A stretch of DNA of 64,000 nucleotides, from NCBI GenBank assembly GCA_964017125.1, contig OZ024912.1, positions 83,908,976 through 83,972,975 of the forward strand, given 5' to 3'. The translations under genes were made by a program, and so were the position numbers. Below the pieces are notes generated by a model that saw nothing but the letters and a program-made list of their open reading frames with translations, was not told the DNA's origin and did no database searches. Source of the stretch: Flabesymbios commensalis. Its lineage: Eukaryota > Annelida > Polychaeta > Terebellida > Flabelligeridae. Positions 32,816-45,900 of this stretch are shown in pieces (within the stretch, counting starts at the first letter, position 1; the number at the start of each line of letters is the position of its first letter).

Positions 32816-33359
32816 AGCTTCAGATTATTCATGTGAAGCCATCAACCTATAGTTACATAAACTAAAGCAAATCTCATTGATGTTTATGTTGGCTCAGCGA
32901 ACAAAATGAAGTTGTTCTCATAGTGTACATTTCATATTAGAGATTGAGAAGAACATTTAGAAAATCAAATACAGTTTTTCTTTATAGTGTACATGGCAAA
33001 TTAGAGATAGAGAAAAACATTTAGAAAATATCAAATACATTTTTCTTTAAAGTGTACATGGTAAATTAGCGATCGAGAAAATGAACAAAAACTGAGCTGT
33101 GAAGGTCCACATCATTGCAAAAAATCATAGTTTGCAAAAATTTAAAAATGAACCTTAAATCTTAATAAAATTATTATAAGCGAAGATATTTCACCAGACC
33201 ACCTATTATGCCAAACTATTCATGTTTGCACAAATAAAATCAGCACATATATATAAAACAGGTTTTTTTAAAAGGACTATTTCTTAAACGTCATCCACTT
33301 TAAATGCGTTATAAAATGTAGTGGAACTTAACACTTCATGTAACACACAAAGGCCACCG

Positions 33360-33900
33360 ATTAAATTTTCACCCACTACTGCGACCCACAACTTCTGGGT
33401 GAAAATTGATCGTCGTAGGTCATTAAATGCACGTATACATGTGTACTTGAATATGTGCGCCATCTATTCTTTAACATCCAAGAATCAACACAATTCTTAA
33501 TAGGCCTACGTCATCTATCGACAACAACTTTTATAAATATGTAATCTAAATGCCGTCCATCATTAAAGGCACTCAGAAATAATATATGAAGGAATTTACA
33601 CAATTCTTTGCATTTAAGACATATCCGATAAAATAGCACACGCTGACCTTATCATGCTTATCTTGGTATAAAGTCGGTTCGACGCCGCATTTAACCCCGA
33701 CTATACTGTATAGTCGTCTTAAATCAGTTCTATTAACCAATCACAACACTCTTATTGGAAACGAAATGTGTGTTTCAACATCAAGATTTGCTAATGTTTG
33801 GTCTCAAATTAAACAAATATGAGTAATATTTACGCACTTGACGTTGTGGGTCGTAGTAGGGAGACACAACGTCAAGTGGGTGACAATTTTAACACTATAA
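33360..33900. mobile_element. Family F hairpin elements
   Basis: The stem cacttgaagttgtg/cacaacttcaagtg (here with variants such as cacttgacgttgtgggtcg...cacaacgtcaagtggg) appears at about 33370-33420 and 33835-33890. Related copies occur at 29430-29800 (split by the SINE), 39480-39520, 40305-40360 and 47530-47575. The upstream part of the second copy (atgtgtgtttcaacatcaag, aaattaaacaaatatgagt) is shared with the 40-kb copy. Confidence 0.6.
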
Positions 33901-34132
33901 CTATATATAAACTATAACAGTATAAATGGTTTGAGCAACAGAAGGTCATATTTCCGGAATATCTAGGATGAAGTCTAAAGAATTCATCAATCGCTTCCCA
34001 TGGTTCAAGGCACTCAGACAAATATAATGAATACCACACATGAACCCTGTTCATCCTAAGGCACTGAAAAAAATATCGTTGCTTGGGGAAGAAATGGCCA
34101 CTTCTTAAACCATTTCATCTCGGAGTAATTAA

Positions 34133-34350
34133 CCCTTTCAGCGCGGGGACTGACTTTAGACGTCAGAATCTGACGTCTAAAGTCGGTCCCCGCACTGAAA
34201 GAGTAAAATATTTATAAAGGCTGTAGACCCATAACATAGGTATTGAAATGAAGCGGAAAGAGTTAATTAAGACATTTATGACGATTTCAAATTTATAAAA
34301 AACATTTGGTCTCCATGGTTTATAAAAAAAATATTTCAGCGTTGTAATAG
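34133..34350 (+). mobile_element. MITE family B
   Basis: Begins after TTAA with CCCTTTCAGCGCGGGGAC. The hairpin is gactttagacgtcagaatct/agattctgacgtctaaagtc. It then has the family body (cataacataggtattgaaat, gaaagagttaattaagac) and ends near gttgtaatagttatta. Confidence 0.7.
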
Positions 34351-34830
34351 TTATTAAATAACGTCAGTTTGACAACCTCGGTTAAAACAAGGCACTTATT
34401 CTCTTAGATACGAAATAATGTATCAACCACTTCCCATATCAATTAATTGATAAATACCAATTTGACAACCTTGGGCAAAGTAAGGCATTTGAAAAAGAAA
34501 TCGTCCCCTTAGTTATGAAAAGGTTATCTGCCACTTTTGAAAGACACACCCTTTAATTTCCAAGGGGATGAGGCAGGGGATTATACGCCATTCATGATAT
34601 CATACGTCACCCATTGGTACTGAGAAATATGTCATGGAGTCGACACCGTGCAGGAGACGAACCAGCTTTGGCCTCGATTATGACACATGAACATGCTAAA
34701 GATTTGTGGGCAGTTTGATTGATTAATTATTTTTTACAGCCGTTTTATTGATTGATTGATTGATTGATATTCATGCTGTCATACTCTGCCCTCTGAAATA
34801 TGTCATGGGGTCGACACCATTAAATAAAGG

Positions 34831-34920
34831 TTGAACCAATGCTGGGTTAATGTTGGACCACCGTCTTCGACGCTGGTCCAACATTAAAACAGCATTGGTT
34901 CAATGCCTCGGGTTTGCTGG
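34831..34920. mobile_element. MITE family A
   Basis: The palindrome ttgaaccaatgctgggttaa...cgtcttcgacg...aacagcattggttcaatgcc ends at gggtttgctgg. The left aaacac terminus is replaced by family E sequence. Confidence 0.7.
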
Positions 34921-34974
34921 TGGTGCCCTTTGCACTGGAGAGCCCTTTTCATTTAACTTTGTCCCTCAATAAGG

Positions 34975-35313
34975 GACGCACCATTAGATATCTGGGGGGG
35001 GGGGTAGGGGGGCTAGAGTTTTTGTTGCTTGCAAACTTTTTTTTTACCTAAGCGAGAAAACAATCCTTTTTTTTGGCGATCAACGCCCGACAATTTTTTT
35101 TATGTTTCGTCAAGAAATGAAATCTTTTTTTTGTCGTATGCTTTGGTGTTTTTACTGGTCACCATATTTTTCATCAATTTCGACAACAAACTTTTTTTTC
35201 TGCCCACATTTTCAACAAACTTTTTTTTCCGACTTTTGTGGCGACAAACTATTTATTTCAATTTTTTTCTGGCCCCCCCCCCCCCCCCCCAGATATCAAA
35301 TGGTGCGTCCCTA
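34975..35313. mobile_element. TIR element with T-rich interior
   Basis: The ends are inverted: agggacgcaccattagatat followed by ctgggggg, and cccccagatat followed by caaatggtgcgtcccta. The interior is low-complexity T-rich sequence with repeated caaactttttttt and caattttttt phrases. No transposase; a non-autonomous element of unknown superfamily. Confidence 0.75.
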
Positions 35314-35375
35314 AAGGAACACAAAAGTATGTAGTGGAGTCAAACCACCCCACTCCACACCTCTGCCGTTGTTAA

Positions 35376-35622
35376 CCCTTTCAAGCCTGAATTTACATTT
35401 TCATCTTCATCCACTACAAGCCGCGAATTGCTGTTGCAATTCTCGACATGTAGTGGATGAAGATGATTTCAGGTGGCTTAAATATTAAAGAAAATTGCCA
35501 TGTTTTGGTAAACCAGTTTCATGGAAATATTCATTCTAAAACCCTTGGTTGTAGCAAAATTAATCTGTTTACAGTGATGTAAAATGATGCTTTATTGCAT
35601 GAAGGGCTTGAATGCAGGGTGA
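35376..35622 (-). mobile_element. MITE family C
   Basis: Preceded by TTAA; starts CCCTTTCAAGCCTGAATTT. Its hairpin tcatcttcatccactacaag/cttgtagtggatgaagatga sits near one end, and the other end reads gcattaaagcatcatttta-like on the opposite strand. Other copies: 54162-54389, 60473-60686, 61606-61849 and 61854-62005. Confidence 0.7.
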
Positions 35623-35784
35623 AACAATACCTTTGTGTATCTGCCACTTTGTAAAATTGCAGATACACCCTTTCATATTCAAGGGGATGATGTGAACGAT
35701 TTTATTCTATTCCTTATGCGTCGCCTATTGTGACTCATCCAGAAATATATCCACACTATTTCGCATACCACACCATTCGTTCTT

Positions 35785-35882
35785 CCCAGCAAAACCAATA
35801 TTGCTGGATTATTGTTGGCCCACCGTCTTTGATGCTGGTCCAACACTTATCCAGCATTAGTTTAATGCCTCTGGTTTGCTGG
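35785..35882. mobile_element. MITE family A
   Basis: Begins cccagcaaaaccaatattgc and ends tgcctctggtttgctgg, with the central cgtctttgatgctgg. Confidence 0.65.
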
Positions 35883-36229
35883 TTATCACACTGCCAGCCG
35901 TACAGGCACTGCTATTCTGAGTCCTATATTGTGCAGATGGAGTGACGTCACATTTCCCCCACTCTCACTTTCAGCCTAATGTAGCAGGCTTGTGATTGGC
36001 CAGCTGTCGTGCTAAAAGTTTTCTAATCGGCTGGCGCAATATATGTCAATATATCTCATGGATGGGGAGGGGTGGGTGTAGGCAGACACCTCTGTGGTGA
36101 ATTGTCAGCAGTTTCAGACGCACCTGCTATCTGTGTCTGTTGTGGACAACCAGCACAGTGCTCTGTGTAGCTGGTTATGCACTTATCAACATGCACTGCC
36201 ATGGAGATAACATTTTTCATTTCGATTCG

Positions 36230-36826
36230 TTTCTCAAAGGAACTCAAAAGGACGTAGTGGAGTCAACACCGTTTTTCAAACATCTGCCGTCGTTAAACGA
36301 TAACCTTGGATATGAAAAAATGCATACCACTTTGCAAAGTGGGAGATACATTCTTTCATCCAAGGGAAAAGCAAAGGGGATTCTACATTTTACTCCTTTC
36401 ATCATACATCGCCCGCTGTTACTCAGAAGTACGTGGTGTAGTCGACTCCGTTCTTCACACCTCTCCCATCGTTAAGGAACACCCTCGGATATGAAAGGGT
36501 GTATCTGCCACTTTTTAAAGTGGCAGATACACCCTTTCATATCCAAGAGAAATGTAGGGGATTCTACTCCTTTCATGATGCGTCACAAATTGTCACTCAG
36601 AAATATGTAGTGGAGTCCACGCCATTCCCCACACCTCTGCCATAGCTAAGGAACACTCTCGGATATGAAAGGGTGTATCTGCCAGTCTGGTGGCAGATAC
36701 ACCCTTTCTTATGCGACCAACACAGTGTATGGGTTTCTATTCATTCGTGATTCATCGTCCACTCAGAAGTATGTAGTGGAGTCCACACCATTTTCCACAC
36801 CTCTGCCATCGTTGAAGAACAGTTTT
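36230..36826. repeat. Family E tandem units of about 185 bp
   Basis: Three complete units and a fourth partial one. Each contains gtagtggagtcnacaccgtt-like sequence, cacacctctgccatcgttaa, the stem gggtgtatctgccac/gtggcagatacaccc, and ctcctttcatgatgcgtc. The last partial unit (about 36770-36826) is inside the final exon of the VWDE-like gene; the others lie in its 3' flank, presumably its 3' UTR. Confidence 0.8.
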
Positions 36827-36991
36827 TCTTCAAACTGTGGATGTTGATGATGATGAAGATCCGTGAAGCGATCACTGGCGAAGGCTGCCAGATCCCTGTT
36901 CCTGTGAAGCATGGAGTCTTCAAAGGGAGACTGATCCGCCGCATCACGGGAGTCTATGCTGGGCCGGGCGCCTGAGAGGTGCTTCCTCCTG
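36763..36991 (-). CDS. VWDE-like exon 18, cytoplasmic tail and stop
   Basis: Acceptor cacctcgcag precedes CAGGAGGAAGC; a second AG three bases later makes a NAGNAG site that adds or drops one residue without changing frame. The exon encodes RRKHLSGARPSIDSRDAADQ, a HHHQH cluster and ENGVDSTTYF before TGA (36765-36763). The last about 19 residues and the stop lie in family E repeat sequence. Confidence 0.8.
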
Positions 36992-39900
36992 CTGCGAGGT
37001 GAAACAATCACCCTTATGAAATAAATACACCCTTATGAAATAAATATACCCTTAATAAATAAATATAAATCTGAAGCTATATGCCTTAAACAATCACCTT
37101 TAATAAATAAATACACCGTTATAAAATAATAAATACACCCTTGTGAATTAAATATACCCCTATGAAATAAATACACCTAAAACAATCATCAATAATAAAT
37201 ATACAAACGAAATATTGCGCCATGGTCGCAGAAAAACTCTTTATTGTACGAATTTGTACGATTTAAAAATCTTAACACTGGAATCACCCAACAGCTATTT
37301 GATAATGTAACAATAACAAATTGTTATGGTAATAATAATTAATTAATTATATATACATATATAACTACGTACCTTTTACAACAGCATTTGTAGAGAAGGA
37401 ATCCGACCAGTATTCCTATCAGAGATCCACCCACGGCAGCCACCACCGCAATGACCCAATCCTTCATCTTAAAGTCACCTCTACTGGCCGTGCACTGGGG
37501 ATCTAAACATAATACAAATACAATCAGAGATCAACCCACCACAGCCACCACCGCAATCACCCATTCCTTCATCTTAAAGTCACCTCTACTGGCCGTGCAC
37601 TGGGGATCTAAACATAATACAAATACAATCAGAGATCCACCCACTGCTGCCACCACCGCAATCACCCATTCCTTCATCTTAAAGTCACCTCTACTGGCCG
37701 TGCACTGGGGATCTAAACATAATACAAATACAATCAGAGATCAACCCACCACAGCCACTACCGCGATCACACATTCCTACATCTTAAAGTCACATCTACT
37801 GGCCGTGCACTGCGGGTCTAAACATAATACAAATACAATAAGAGATCAGCCCAGTTTCGCCACCAGCTAAAGTCACCTCTACTGACCATGCACTGAGGAT
37901 CTAACCATAATACAAATACAATCACAGATCAACCCACTGCTGTCACCAGCTAAAGTCACATCTACTGGCCATGCACTGCGGGTCTAAACATTATACAAAT
38001 AGGATGAAAAAATATTGGTTAACGTCACTTTTCAACCGGGACAACAATTTAGGTTACTTTTTAATATGTTAACGGGATAAGTAAAGAATCAGTGTAGTGA
38101 TATGTATTGACACTTTCAGATCGACTTTTAACGTCAGAATCTTAAGTCAAAATTCGAAAGACTTAAATATGTGTAATGACCATAGATCTATAAAAGAATT
38201 ATTCAAATGAAGCGGAAAGAGCTCACAAAGACATTTATGCCATTTCAAAATTTAAAAAACCAGTTATGAAAATATTAAATGACTTTAAGGATTATTCAAT
38301 TACCTGTGGCCCACTGAGGTTGTTCGGTGTCACTTGGGGCACACACCAGACATTCATTTGTATAGCTATGTTCACCTTCCTCATAACAGCGACCATCTAT
38401 GATACAGCTCGTCTTCTGGAAAAATAAACACAATAAAACGTCAGTCAGATAATCACATAAACGCACAGCCAGAGCTTTAATTCGATTTTAATTTGAAGTA
38501 AAATTCAATTTAACATGTATTTATCGCTGACACAAAATAGTAGATTGGTAGTAGGCTACTTTTGCAAAAATAATTAATTAAACTTAAATCGATCAATTAT
38601 AATAAGTACAATAGACAATAACTGAATCAGAAAAGAGGACAGTATACTGAAAAATATTATCCCCCCCCCCCCCCTAATAATATACTGTGCTTTTTGCAGA
38701 AGCAGTAGCGGGGCACTCTAATTCACTCACTCACTCAGTCACTCACTCAGTCACTCAGTCACTCACTCACTCACTCACTCACTCACTCACTCACTCACTC
38801 ACTCACACACTCACACACTCACTCCTTACTCACTCACTCACTCACTCACTCACTCACTCACTCACTCACTCACTCACTCACTCACTCACTCACTCACTCA
38901 CTCACTCACTCACTCACTCACTCACTCACTCACTCACTCACTCACTCACTCACTCACTCACTCACTCACTCACTCACTCACTCACTCAACTCACTCACTC
39001 ACTCACTCACTCACTCACTCATTAACTGACCTTTCTGACACAGAACGTGTCATTGGTGCTGCACTCCTGACACATAGGGTCATACGGCACAAACAGTAAA
39101 GGGGCGCTCTTATTGATCCCATTATTACTGATGTAGATCAGGTATGACGTCACCACGGGCAGCAAGCACTCCACCGCGCCAAAATTAATAAAATTAGCTT
39201 TTATGGAGATTACTGTGTCTCCCGGAATGTAGGTGGTGGCGGTGACCTGTGTAGAATAAAAAATAAATAATTATAAAGATCAGAAAACGATGCATATACA
39301 TGCACTATACATATACGCACACTATTGTTATATTCTAGATTTTATTATCGTTTTTATATAATAAGTCAGTCAAGGCTTGAAAATATTTATATTTGTGAAA
39401 AAAATCTTCTTCCAAACTTAATTATTTTATTAACGGTTATCCTGCTAAATTAAATGATTTAATTTTTCAGCCACATAAAGTTATATCTCGCTACCGCGAC
39501 CCACAACTTCAAGTGGCTGCAAATTACTGATTTTTGTTCAATTTGACACAAAAAATAGCAAATCTTGATGTTTAAACATTTATTTCATTTCCATTTTTTT
39601 TATTTAACCGGTTAATAAAACGGATTAGAAACGACTATTCCTGCTGAATTGCTTCTATTTTTTATTCATCTGAAGCTGAAATTGCTAACGTAATTTCGAG
39701 CTTTAAATGACGGGAACTGTTTATATGATGAATTATTGGATTAACTAAGCATCTACCAACATTTATTTTATATAATTTAGTGTTTTTTATATTGCGCTTT
39801 ACCATGATTGAAATGGCATACAAGGGCCAACACAGTTTAATCTTGTTTTCTGGCTTATGAAGTTCAGTTGTTCCAGTGAGATACAACATACAATTATTTA

Positions 39901-42900
39901 ATTCAGTATTGCTCCCTAACTAATTAACGCTTATCCTGCTGATGACGACTATTGTCGTTTTTAATCTGTTTTATTACTATAGTCGACCAAATCACTGTTA
40001 TTGGGAATGAAATGTGTGTCTAAACTACCCTGATGACATCGCAAGGCTCTAACATAGTGACCGCCATGTTTTAGTTTTAGCGGCATGGTTGTGATCACCA
40101 GAGCGTGCTAGCTGATATTGCCTACACCCCTCTCAGTCTTATCGGTAGGCGGAGGCAGTGTCTTTTTACACGGCCAGCTGTGAAAAAATGGCGGTCACTG
40201 CGGCCAGGCTCCACGCAATGTGAGTAGTCTGGTTTAGCCGGGTATGTCTAAACATCAAGATTTGCAAATATTTGTGCGAGAATTAAACAAATATGAGTGA
40301 TTTTCACCCACTTGAAGTTGTGGATTGCAGTAGCGAGACACAACTTCAAGTGGGTTAAATTTTAAATAAATCAACTTAGCAGGATAAGGGGTAAGAGTAG
40401 AGGGGCATCATTCGGGTTGCAGATCATTTTCTGAATCTTACCTGGCATTCTTGTAGATGGCAGGTAAGGTTGTCATTGTTGATGAAGTCCTTGCCGTAGA
40501 CAATGACAGCGTCACATTTACTGTGTCTTGTGTCACACAGTCCATAATGAGGCATCTCAGACAAATATGGCGGCTTGTGAACAGCCAATGAGCAATCAGC
40601 AGCAGTGTAACCATGACTACACTCACAAACACCTAGAAAAAACAAGGACCACCTGTATAACTTACTGCTCATGCAACATCAAATCAATATTTAAGTTATT
40701 TTTTTAGTTAAATATCTCTTTTTAAATACATTGAAAACAAATGTGATCTGTGTGGGTGTATTATTTTTTTTACTGTACTGCAATGAGTTCCTTATAGGCA
40801 TAAAATAACTTTCAATGTGCATTTGTAAAATTTGAACAAATCAGGAAAATATTCTATAGCGAGGCTACTGCATACCTGATGTCATCATTATGAATGATAT
40901 TTGCGTGCACATTTTATAGTCATAAATGTCCTGACCATGCACTGCTATCTTGTCTGCCAATTTGTATAGACAGACTCGTTTTCATTTTACAAAACTCCTA
41001 ACATCTCATAGAGGGGGAGGGGTGGGTGCAGACTAGTTGTCACTCATTGGACATATGTGTGTCTCTGATCAATTGTCATTTTAATGACAAAGATTTATCT
41101 GTGCATTCAGGGCATTTCTGTCAGCTTCAAATATGAGAGTTGCCACTTATGACGCTTTAAACTTTTACAGTAAGGCAGCCACGCTCTGCAGGTACCATGT
41201 ACAAACTTTAAAAACACTGTCATCTACCACATAGATTTGACAAGCAGGGCTCAAATTTCAGTTTATGCCCCGCTGCTCACAATCTACGCCCCACATGCGT
41301 TTGTGAATATGCCTCGTGCCCTACATATTGACAATGGTTGTGGTGGGCAGGTTGACACATTGTTATATAGTAAGCTATATTACCTTGTGCACAAAGTCCC
41401 CGCTTGTTACACATAGCGTTGTGGATGGTGGTCGTCAGGTTGGTGGTTTATAGTAAGCTATATTACCTTGTGAACACAGTCCCCGCTTGTTACAGTCTTG
41501 AGGACACATAGCGTTCTGCATGGTGGTCGTCAGGTTGGTGGTTTATAGTAAGCTATATTACCTTGTGCACACACTCCCCTCTTGTTACAGTCTTCAGGAC
41601 ACATAGCGTTGTGGATGGTGGTCGTAAGGTTGGTGGTTTATAGTAAGCTATATTACCTTGTGCACACACTCCCCGCTTGTCACAGTCTTGAGGACACATA
41701 GCGTTGTGAATGGTGGTCGTCAGGTTGGTGTTATATAATAAGCTATATTACCTTGTGTACACACTCCCCTCTTGTTACAGTCTTGAGGACACATAGCGTT
41801 GTGGATGGTGGTCGTAAGGTTGGTGGTTTATAGTAAGCTATATTACCCTGTGTACACACTCCCCGCTTGTTACAGTCTTGAGGACACATAGCGTTGTGGA
41901 TGGTGGTCGTCAGGTTGGTGGTTTATAGTAAGTTATATTACCTTGTGTACACATTCCCCTCTTGTTACAGTCTTGAGGACACATAGCGTTATGGATGGTG
42001 GTCGTCAGGGTGGTTTATAGTAAGCTATATTACCTTGTGTACATAGCCCCCACTTGTTACAGTCTTGAGGACACATAGCGTTGTGGATGGTGGTCGTCAG
42101 GTTGGTGGTTTATAGTAAGCTATATTACCTTGTGTACATAGCTCCCACTTGTAACAGTCTTGAGGACACATAGCGTTGTGGATGGTGGTCGTCAGGTTGG
42201 TGGTTTATAGTAAGCTATATTACCTTGTGTACACACTCCCCTCTTGTTACAGTCTTGAGGACACATAGCGTTATGGATTGTGGTCGTCAGGGTGGTTTAT
42301 AGTAAGCTATATTACCTTGTGTACACACTCCCCTCTTGTTACAGTCTTGAGGACACATAGCGTTGTGGATGGTGGTCGTCAGGTTGGTGGTTTATAGTAA
42401 GCTATATTACCTTGTGTACACACTCCCCTCTTGTTACATTCTTGAGGACACATAGCGTTGTGGATGGTGGTCGTCAGGGTGGTGTATAGTAAGCTATATT
42501 ACCTTGTGTACACATTCCCCTCTTGTTACAGTCTTGAGGACACATAGCGTTGGGGATGGTGGTCGTCAGGGTGGTTTATAGTAAGTTATATTACCTTGTG
42601 TACACACTCCCCTCTTGTTACAGTCTTGAGGACACATAGCGTTGTGGATGGTGGTCGTCAGGGTGGTGGTATATAGTAAGCTATATTACCTTGTGCACAC
42701 ACTCCCCGCTTGTTACAGTCTTGAGGACACATAGCGTTGTGGATGGTGGTCGTCAGGGTGGTTTATAGTAAGCTATATTACCTTGTGTACACACTCCCCT
42801 CTTGTTACAGTCTTGAGGACACATAGCGTTGTGGATGGTGGTCGTCAGGTTGGTGGTTTATAGTAAGCTATATTACCTTGTGTACACACTCCCCTCCTGT

Positions 42901-45900
42901 TACACTCTTGAGGACACATAGCGTTCTGCATGGTGGTCGTCAGGTTGGTGGTTTATAGTAAGCTATATTACCTTGTGTACATAGCCCCCACTTGTTACAG
43001 TCTTGAGGACACATAGCGTTGTGGATGGTGGTCGTCAGGTTGGTGGTTTATAGTAAGCTATATTACCTTGTGTACATAGCCCCCGCTTGTTACAGTCTTG
43101 AGGACACATAGCGTTGTGGATGGTGGTCGTCAAGTTGGTGGTTTATAGTAAGCTATATTACCTTGTGCACACACTCCCCGCTTGTTACAGTCTTGAGGAC
43201 ACATAGCGTTGTGGATGGTGGTCGTCAGGTTGGTGTTATATAGTAAGCTATATTACCTTGTGTACACACTCCCCTCTTGTTACAGTCTTGAGGACACATA
43301 GCGTTGTGGATGGTGGTCGTCAGGTTGGTGGTTTATAGTCAGCTATATTACCTTGTGTACATAGCCCCCACTTGTTACAGTCTTGAGGACACATAGCGTT
43401 GGGGATGGTGGTCGTCAGGGTGGTTTATAGTAAGCTATATTACCTTGTGTACACACTCCCCTCTTGTTACAGTCTTGAGGACACATAGAGTTGTGGATGG
43501 TGGTCGTCAGGTTGGTGTTATATAATAAGCTATATTACCTTGTGTACATAGCCCCCACTTGTTACAGTCTTGAGGACACATAGCGTTGTGGATGGTGGTC
43601 GTCAGGTTGGTGGTTTATAGTAAGCTATATTACCTTGTGTACACACTCCCCTCTTGTTACAGTCTTGAGGACACATAGAGTTGTGGATTGTGGTCGTCAG
43701 GGTGGTTTATAGTAAGTTATATTACCTTGTGTACACACTCCCCTCTTGTTACAGTCTTGAGGACACATAGCGTTATGGATGGTCGTCGTCAGGTATGTGG
43801 TTTATAGTAAGCTATATTACCTTGTGTACATAGCCCCCACTTGTAACAGTCTTGAGGACACATAGCGTTGTGGATGGTGGTCGTCAGGTTGGTGTTATAT
43901 AGTAAGCTATATTACCTTGTGTACACACTCCCCTCTTGTTACAGTCTTGAGGACACATAGCGTTGTGGATGGTGGTCGTCAGGTTGGTGGTTTATAGTAA
44001 GCTATATTACCTTGTGCACACACTCCCCGCTTGTTACAGTCTTGAGGACACATAGCGTTGTGGATGGTGGTCGTCAGGTTGGTGTGATATAGTAAGCTAT
44101 ATTACCTTGTGTACACACTCCCCTCTTGTTACATTCTTGAGGACACATAGCGTTATGGATGGTCGTCGTCAGGTTGGTGGTTTATAGTAAGCTATATTAC
44201 CTTGTGTACATAGCCCCCACTTGTAACAGTCTTGAGGACACATAGCGTTGTGGATGGTGGTCGTCAGGTTGGTGGTTTATAGTAAGCCATATTACCTTGT
44301 GTACACACTCCCCGCTTGTTACAGTCTTGAGGACACATAGCGTTATGGATGGTGGTCGTCAGGGTGGTGGTTTATAGTAAGCTATATTACCTTGTGTACA
44401 CACTCCCCGCTTGTTACAGTCTTGAGGACACATAGCGTTGGGGATGGTGGTCGTCAGGGTGGTTTATAGTAAGTTATATTACCTTGTGTACACATTCCCC
44501 TCTTGTTACAGTCTTGAGGACACATAGCGTTGTGGATGGTGGTCGTCAGGTTGGTGGTTTATAGTAAGCTATATTACCTTGTGTACATAGCCCCCACTTG
44601 TTACAGTCTTGAGGACACATAGCGTTGTGGATGGTGGTCGTCAGGTTGGTGGTTTATAGTAAGCTATATTACCTTGTGTACACACTCCCCTCTTGTTACA
44701 GTCTTGAGGACACATAGCGTTATGGATGGTGGTCGTCAGGTATGTGGTTTATAGTAAGCTATATTACCTTGTGTACATAGCCCCCACTTGTAACAGTCTT
44801 GAGGACACATAGCGTTGTGGATGGTGGTCGTCAGGTTGGTGGTTTATAGTAAGCTATATTACCTTGTGTACACACTCCCCTCTTGTTACAGTCTTGAGGA
44901 CACATAGAGTTGTGGATGGTGGTCGTCAGGGTGGTTTATAGTAAGTTATATTACCTTGTGTACACACTCCCCTCTTGTTACAGTCTTGAGGACACATAGC
45001 GTTATGGATGGTCGTCGTCAGGTTGGTGGTTTATAGTAAGCTATATTACCTTGTGTACATAGCCCCCACTTGTTACAGTCTTGAGGACACATAGCGTTGT
45101 GGATGGTGGTCGTCAGGTTGGTGGTTTATAGTAAGGTATATTACTTTGTGTACACACTCCCCGCTTGTTACAGTCTTGAGGACACATAGCGTTATGGATG
45201 GTGGTCGTCAGGGTGGTGGTTTATAGTAAGCTATATTACCTTGTGTACACACTCCCCGCTTGTTACAGTCTTGAGGACACATAGCGTTGGGGATGGTGGT
45301 CGTCAGGGTGGTTTATAGTAAGTTATATTACCTTGTGTACACACTCCCCTCTTGTTACAGTCTTGAGGACACATAGCGTTATGGATGGTCGTCGTCAGGT
45401 TGGTGGTTTATAGTAAGCTATATTACCTTGTGTACATAGCCCCCACTTGTTACAGTCTTGAGGACACATAGCGTTGTGGATGGTGGTCGTCAGGTTGGTG
45501 TTATATAGTAAGCTATATTACCTTGTGTACACACTCCCCTCTTGTTACAGTCTTGAGGACACATAGCGTTATGGATGGTCGTCGTCAGGTTGGTGGTTTA
45601 TAGTAAGCTATATTACCTTGTGTACATAGCCCCCACTTGTTACAGTCTTGAGGACACATAGCGTTGTGGATGGTGGTCGTCAGGTTGGTGGTTTATAGTA
45701 AGCTATATTACCTTGTGTACACACTCCCCTCTTGTTACAGTCTTGAGGACACATAGAGTTGTGGATGGTGGTCGTCAGGGTGGTTTATAGTAAGTTATAT
45801 TACCTTGTGTACACACTCCCCTCTTGTTACAGTCTTGAGGACACATAGCGTTATGGATGGTCGTCGTCAGGTTGGTGGTTTATAGTAAGCTATATTACCT

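Noticed and set aside
37451-37870. 139-residue plus-strand open frame
   Set aside because: It is antisense to the repeated exon 17 edge, whose minus-strand reading is supported by the membrane exon and phases.
38687-39025. THSL-repeat open frame, and similar ones at 49.7-50.4 kb
   Set aside because: Translations of tetramer microsatellites; only the first residues of the 50.3-kb frame are a real exon (exon 10).
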